Shown here one piece after another: positions 62,132 through 64,000 of a stretch of DNA of 64,000 bases. The position numbers were made by a program, and so were the translations under genes. Source of the DNA: Mesorhizobium sp. YIM 152430 (GTDB taxonomy: Bacteria; Pseudomonadota; Alphaproteobacteria; Rhizobiales; Rhizobiaceae); contig NZ_JARGES010000056.1 in assembly GCF_029210365.1 (NCBI RefSeq), positions 124,001 through 188,000 of the forward strand. The letters run 5' to 3'. The number at the start of each line of letters is the position of its first letter. The first letter of the stretch is position 1. The notes below the pieces were generated by a model. It worked only from the letters and a program-made list of their open reading frames with translations. It was not told where the DNA came from and made no database searches.

Positions 62132-63333
62132 GCATCCCCCTTCTTCGAAGCGGATTTCGGCTTGGGCTCAGGCGCGGGCGCTTCGGCTGGCGCGCTGTCC
62201 GCCTTGGCGAAATTCGCGTGGACGATCCTGCCCTCGTGGGTGAGAAGCGTCGCCTTGACCAGTTCCTCGTCCGGCTTGATCGAAAGCGACTTCGTATCCT
62301 TGTCGATCAGCGTCTCGAGGAAGGCGAAGAGGTTCTTGGCGTAGAGCAGCGAGGCGGAGGCGGCGACGCGGCCCGCCATGTTGAGGTGGCCGACGATCTT
62401 GACGCCGTTGGGGCTGGTGACGACCTCGCCCGCCTTCGCGCCCTCGACATTGCCGCCGCGCTCGACCGCGAGGTCGACGATGACGGAGCCGGGCTTCATC
62501 GACGCGACCATTTCTGCCGAGACGAGGCGCGGCGCCGGCCGACCGGGGATCAGCGCGGTGGTGATGACGATGTCCTGCTTGGCGATGTGCTCGGCCGTCA
62601 GCGCGGCCTGCTTGGCCTGATATTCCTTCGACATTTCCTTGGCGTAGCCGCCGGCGGTCTCGGCCGCCCTGAACTCCTCGTCCTCGACGGCAAGGAACTT
62701 GGCGCCGAGGGAGGCGACCTGTTCCTTGGCGGCGGGGCGCACGTCGGTCGCGGTGACGACGGCGCCCATGCGGCGCGCGGTGGCGATCGCCTGGAGGCCG
62801 GCGACGCCGACGCCCATGATGAAGATTTTGGCGGCGGGCACGGTGCCGGCCGCCGTCATCATCATCGGCAATGCCCGGTCATACTCGGCGGCCGCGTCGA
62901 CGACGGCCTGGTAGCCGGCGAGATTGGCCTGGCTGGACAGGATGTCCATCGACTGCGCGCGCGTGATGCGCGGCATGAATTCCATCGCGAAGGCGGAAAT
63001 GCCGGCCTTGGCCATGGCGGCGACTGCGGCGTCGTTGCCGTATGGGTCCATCGCGGCGATGACCGCGGCGCCTTTTTTGTAGGATTTGAGCTCGGAATCG
63101 TTCGGGCGGCGGACCTTGAGCACGATATCGGCGGCCTGGCCATCACTGGCCGAGCCGATGCGCGCGCCGGCCTTCTCGAACTCGGCGTCGGGGATCCGCG
63201 AGGCCGTCCCGGCACCGGTTTCGACGACGACATCAAGGCCCAGCCCCTTCAGCCGCTTGACGGTATCGGGCGAGGCCGCGACGCGCGGCTCCTGCCCTTC
63301 GACTTCTCTCGGTACGAAAACGATCTGCGACAT
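62128..63333 (-). CDS. pntA1: NAD(P) transhydrogenase alpha subunit part 1 (NAD-binding)
   Basis: The 401-residue soluble NAD-binding domain I is of the alanine-dehydrogenase-like type: [20 protein letters not shown] at the N-terminus, a central [20 protein letters not shown] nucleotide-binding motif, and [20 protein letters not shown]. An Ala/Pro/Lys-rich tail (about 378-401) follows. It is first gene of the pnt operon and overlaps pntA2 by four bases. The subunit IV gene lies 59 bp upstream on the same strand. Confidence 0.96.
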   Translation of the reverse strand: MSQIVFVPREVEGQEPRVAASPDTVKRLKGLGLDVVVETGAGTASRIPDAEFEKAGARIGSASDGQAADIVLKVRRPNDSELKSYKKGAAVIAAMDPYGNDAAVAAMAKAGISAFAMEFMPRITRAQSMDILSSQANLAGYQAVVDAAAEYDRALPMMMTAAGTVPAAKIFIMGVGVAGLQAIATARRMGAVVTATDVRPAAKEQVASLGAKFLAVEDEEFRAAETAGGYAKEMSKEYQAKQAALTAEHIAKQDIVITTALIPGRPAPRLVSAEMVASMKPGSVIVDLAVERGGNVEGAKAGEVVTSPNGVKIVGHLNMAGRVAASASLLYAKNLFAFLETLIDKDTKSLSIKPDEELVKATLLTHEGRIVHANFAKADSAPAEAPAPEPKPKSASKKGDA

Positions 63334-63392
63334 TGGCCCCTCCCTGACTGCCGATCCCCAACTCCCGGCGGAACCCTCCGCCGCAGCGACAG

Positions 63393-63620
63393 TCAGCGCA
63401 GAAGAAACGCGCCGAGACCGCAGATGAGCAGGAACAGGATCGTCGAGGAAATGAAGCCGGCTGCTGTGAAGAAGCCGAAGGCCATCGCGATCAGGAGCGC
63501 CACGACGGCCAGCGTGCCGTATTTCGTGAATTCGAGAAAGAGCGAATATGTCTTCTCGTGCTCATGATAATCCATCTCCGCGCCCATTTCGAGCGGACCG
63601 GAATGATGTTCTTCTGCCAT
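63393..63620 (-). CDS. aa3-type cytochrome c oxidase subunit IV
   Basis: The 75-residue protein has a His/Glu-rich N-terminus (MAEEHHSGPLEMGAEMDYHEHE, of which the core is DYHEHEKTYSLF). A transmembrane helix follows (YGTLAVVALLIAMAFGFF) and a second hydrophobic stretch ends it. The pattern matches the small alphaproteobacterial aa3 oxidase subunit IV family (PF07835 type). GGGAGC precedes the ATG. The main coxABC genes are not in the window. Confidence 0.88.
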   Translation of the reverse strand: MAEEHHSGPLEMGAEMDYHEHEKTYSLFLEFTKYGTLAVVALLIAMAFGFFTAAGFISSTILFLLICGLGAFLLR

Positions 63621-63698
63621 GGAAGGCTCCCTCGCAAATCTGTCGTTCGCTGATAACGAAAAGCGTGATCGAGGGCAATGGCAGGATTGTCGCGGAAC

Positions 63699-63842
63699 CT
63701 ACCTGACGAGATCGGGGAAAAGACCGATCAGGCCGATGACGATGAGGTAGAGCGCGACGATGTAATTGAGCAGACGCGGCATGATGAGGATGACGACGCC
63801 GGCAATGAGCGAGATCAGCGGAGTGAGTGCGAGATCGGGCAT
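63699..63842 (-). CDS. DUF3096 family small membrane protein
   Basis: The 47-residue protein reads MPDLALTPLISLIAGVVILI then a second hydrophobic helix (YIVALYLIVIGLIGLFPDL). This matches DUF3096, short two-helix membrane proteins of unknown function. ATG 63842 is preferred to the in-frame 63911 start because AGGAA stands upstream and family members begin there. Confidence 0.82.
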   Translation of the reverse strand: MPDLALTPLISLIAGVVILIMPRLLNYIVALYLIVIGLIGLFPDLVR

Positions 63843-63926
63843 GGATGCGGTTCCTGGATGAAAGTCCCTCTGGGCGACGAACTTAGGCGAGAAAGTCTGA
63901 ACGGCAACCATATGTGGCGTCGGCCC

Positions 63927-64000
63927 TCACGCCGCGACGCGATATTTGGCCGTCGGCAGGACGGTGAGCGGCGCCAGTTCGTCGGCATCCGGCCGCTGGA
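63927..64000 (-). CDS. C-terminal tail of an unidentified protein (5' end outside window)
   Basis: On the minus strand an open frame enters from the right edge and ends QRPDADELAPLTVLPTAKYRVAA followed by TGA at 63927-63929; the last residues are TAKYRVAA. Codon use (G/C in third positions) resembles its neighbours. Only 23 residues are visible, too few to identify the family. Confidence 0.45.
   Translation of the reverse strand, partial: QRPDADELAPLTVLPTAKYRVAA

Overview
The window is a 64 kb stretch of ordinary-looking chromosome from a GC-rich alphaproteobacterium, most likely a member of the Hyphomicrobiales (Rhizobiales), perhaps near Mesorhizobium/Phyllobacteriaceae. This rests on an Omp10-type lipoprotein, homospermidine synthase, a BioMNY biotin transporter, heterotetrameric sarcosine oxidase, a three-gene transhydrogenase, an aa3-oxidase subunit IV and DUF982/DUF3096 proteins. 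No species name is justified. I see no tRNA or rRNA genes, IS elements, prophage or CRISPR array. The only mobile-like material is a family of G/C-rich palindromic repeats and one GIY-YIG nuclease remnant.

Region 1 (1-21 kb) is envelope and cofactor housekeeping. It holds a truncated M3 peptidase, an outer-membrane barrel, KdsD, a degenerate SGNH protein, an MltB-type transglycosylase, GalU, a DAO-type oxidoreductase, an SPFH/NfeD pair, ferrochelatase, a 5'-nucleotidase fused to LysM, Omp10 and homospermidine synthase. A tight six-gene run, bioY-bioM-bioN-pabB-pabC-DUF3445, follows in the transcription sense and links biotin uptake with p-aminobenzoate synthesis.

Region 2 (21-35 kb) carries the branched-chain 2-oxoacid dehydrogenase operon (bkdA1-bkdA2-bkdB-lpdV). 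Just upstream is a glutamine-synthetase-like/aldehyde dehydrogenase/Fe-alcohol dehydrogenase operon that probably handles a gamma-glutamylated amine. An RND efflux pair on the other strand ends at a perfect bidirectional terminator. Palindromic repeats lie between bkd genes and, in frame, inside the bkdB linker.

Region 3 (35-49 kb) is the most interesting part. Two divergent gene sets are arranged around a perfect inverted repeat next to a TetR gene. One set encodes TetR, an ACAD11-like acyl-CoA dehydrogenase, two MDR reductases, LivHMGF, an acyl-CoA ligase and LivK. The other encodes an SDR, a MaoC hydratase, an ACAD11-type phosphotransferase and another SDR. Together they could import a carboxylic acid, activate it to a CoA ester, remove a 4-hydroxyl by phosphorylation and elimination, and feed beta-oxidation.

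Region 4 (49-64 kb) holds a CHASE-like/PAS/GGDEF/EAL protein, the soxBDAG sarcosine oxidase operon, rpsU, a TPR lipoprotein, a TadE-like protein, pntA1-pntA2-pntB, a cytochrome oxidase subunit IV, a DUF3096 peptide and the tail of one further gene.
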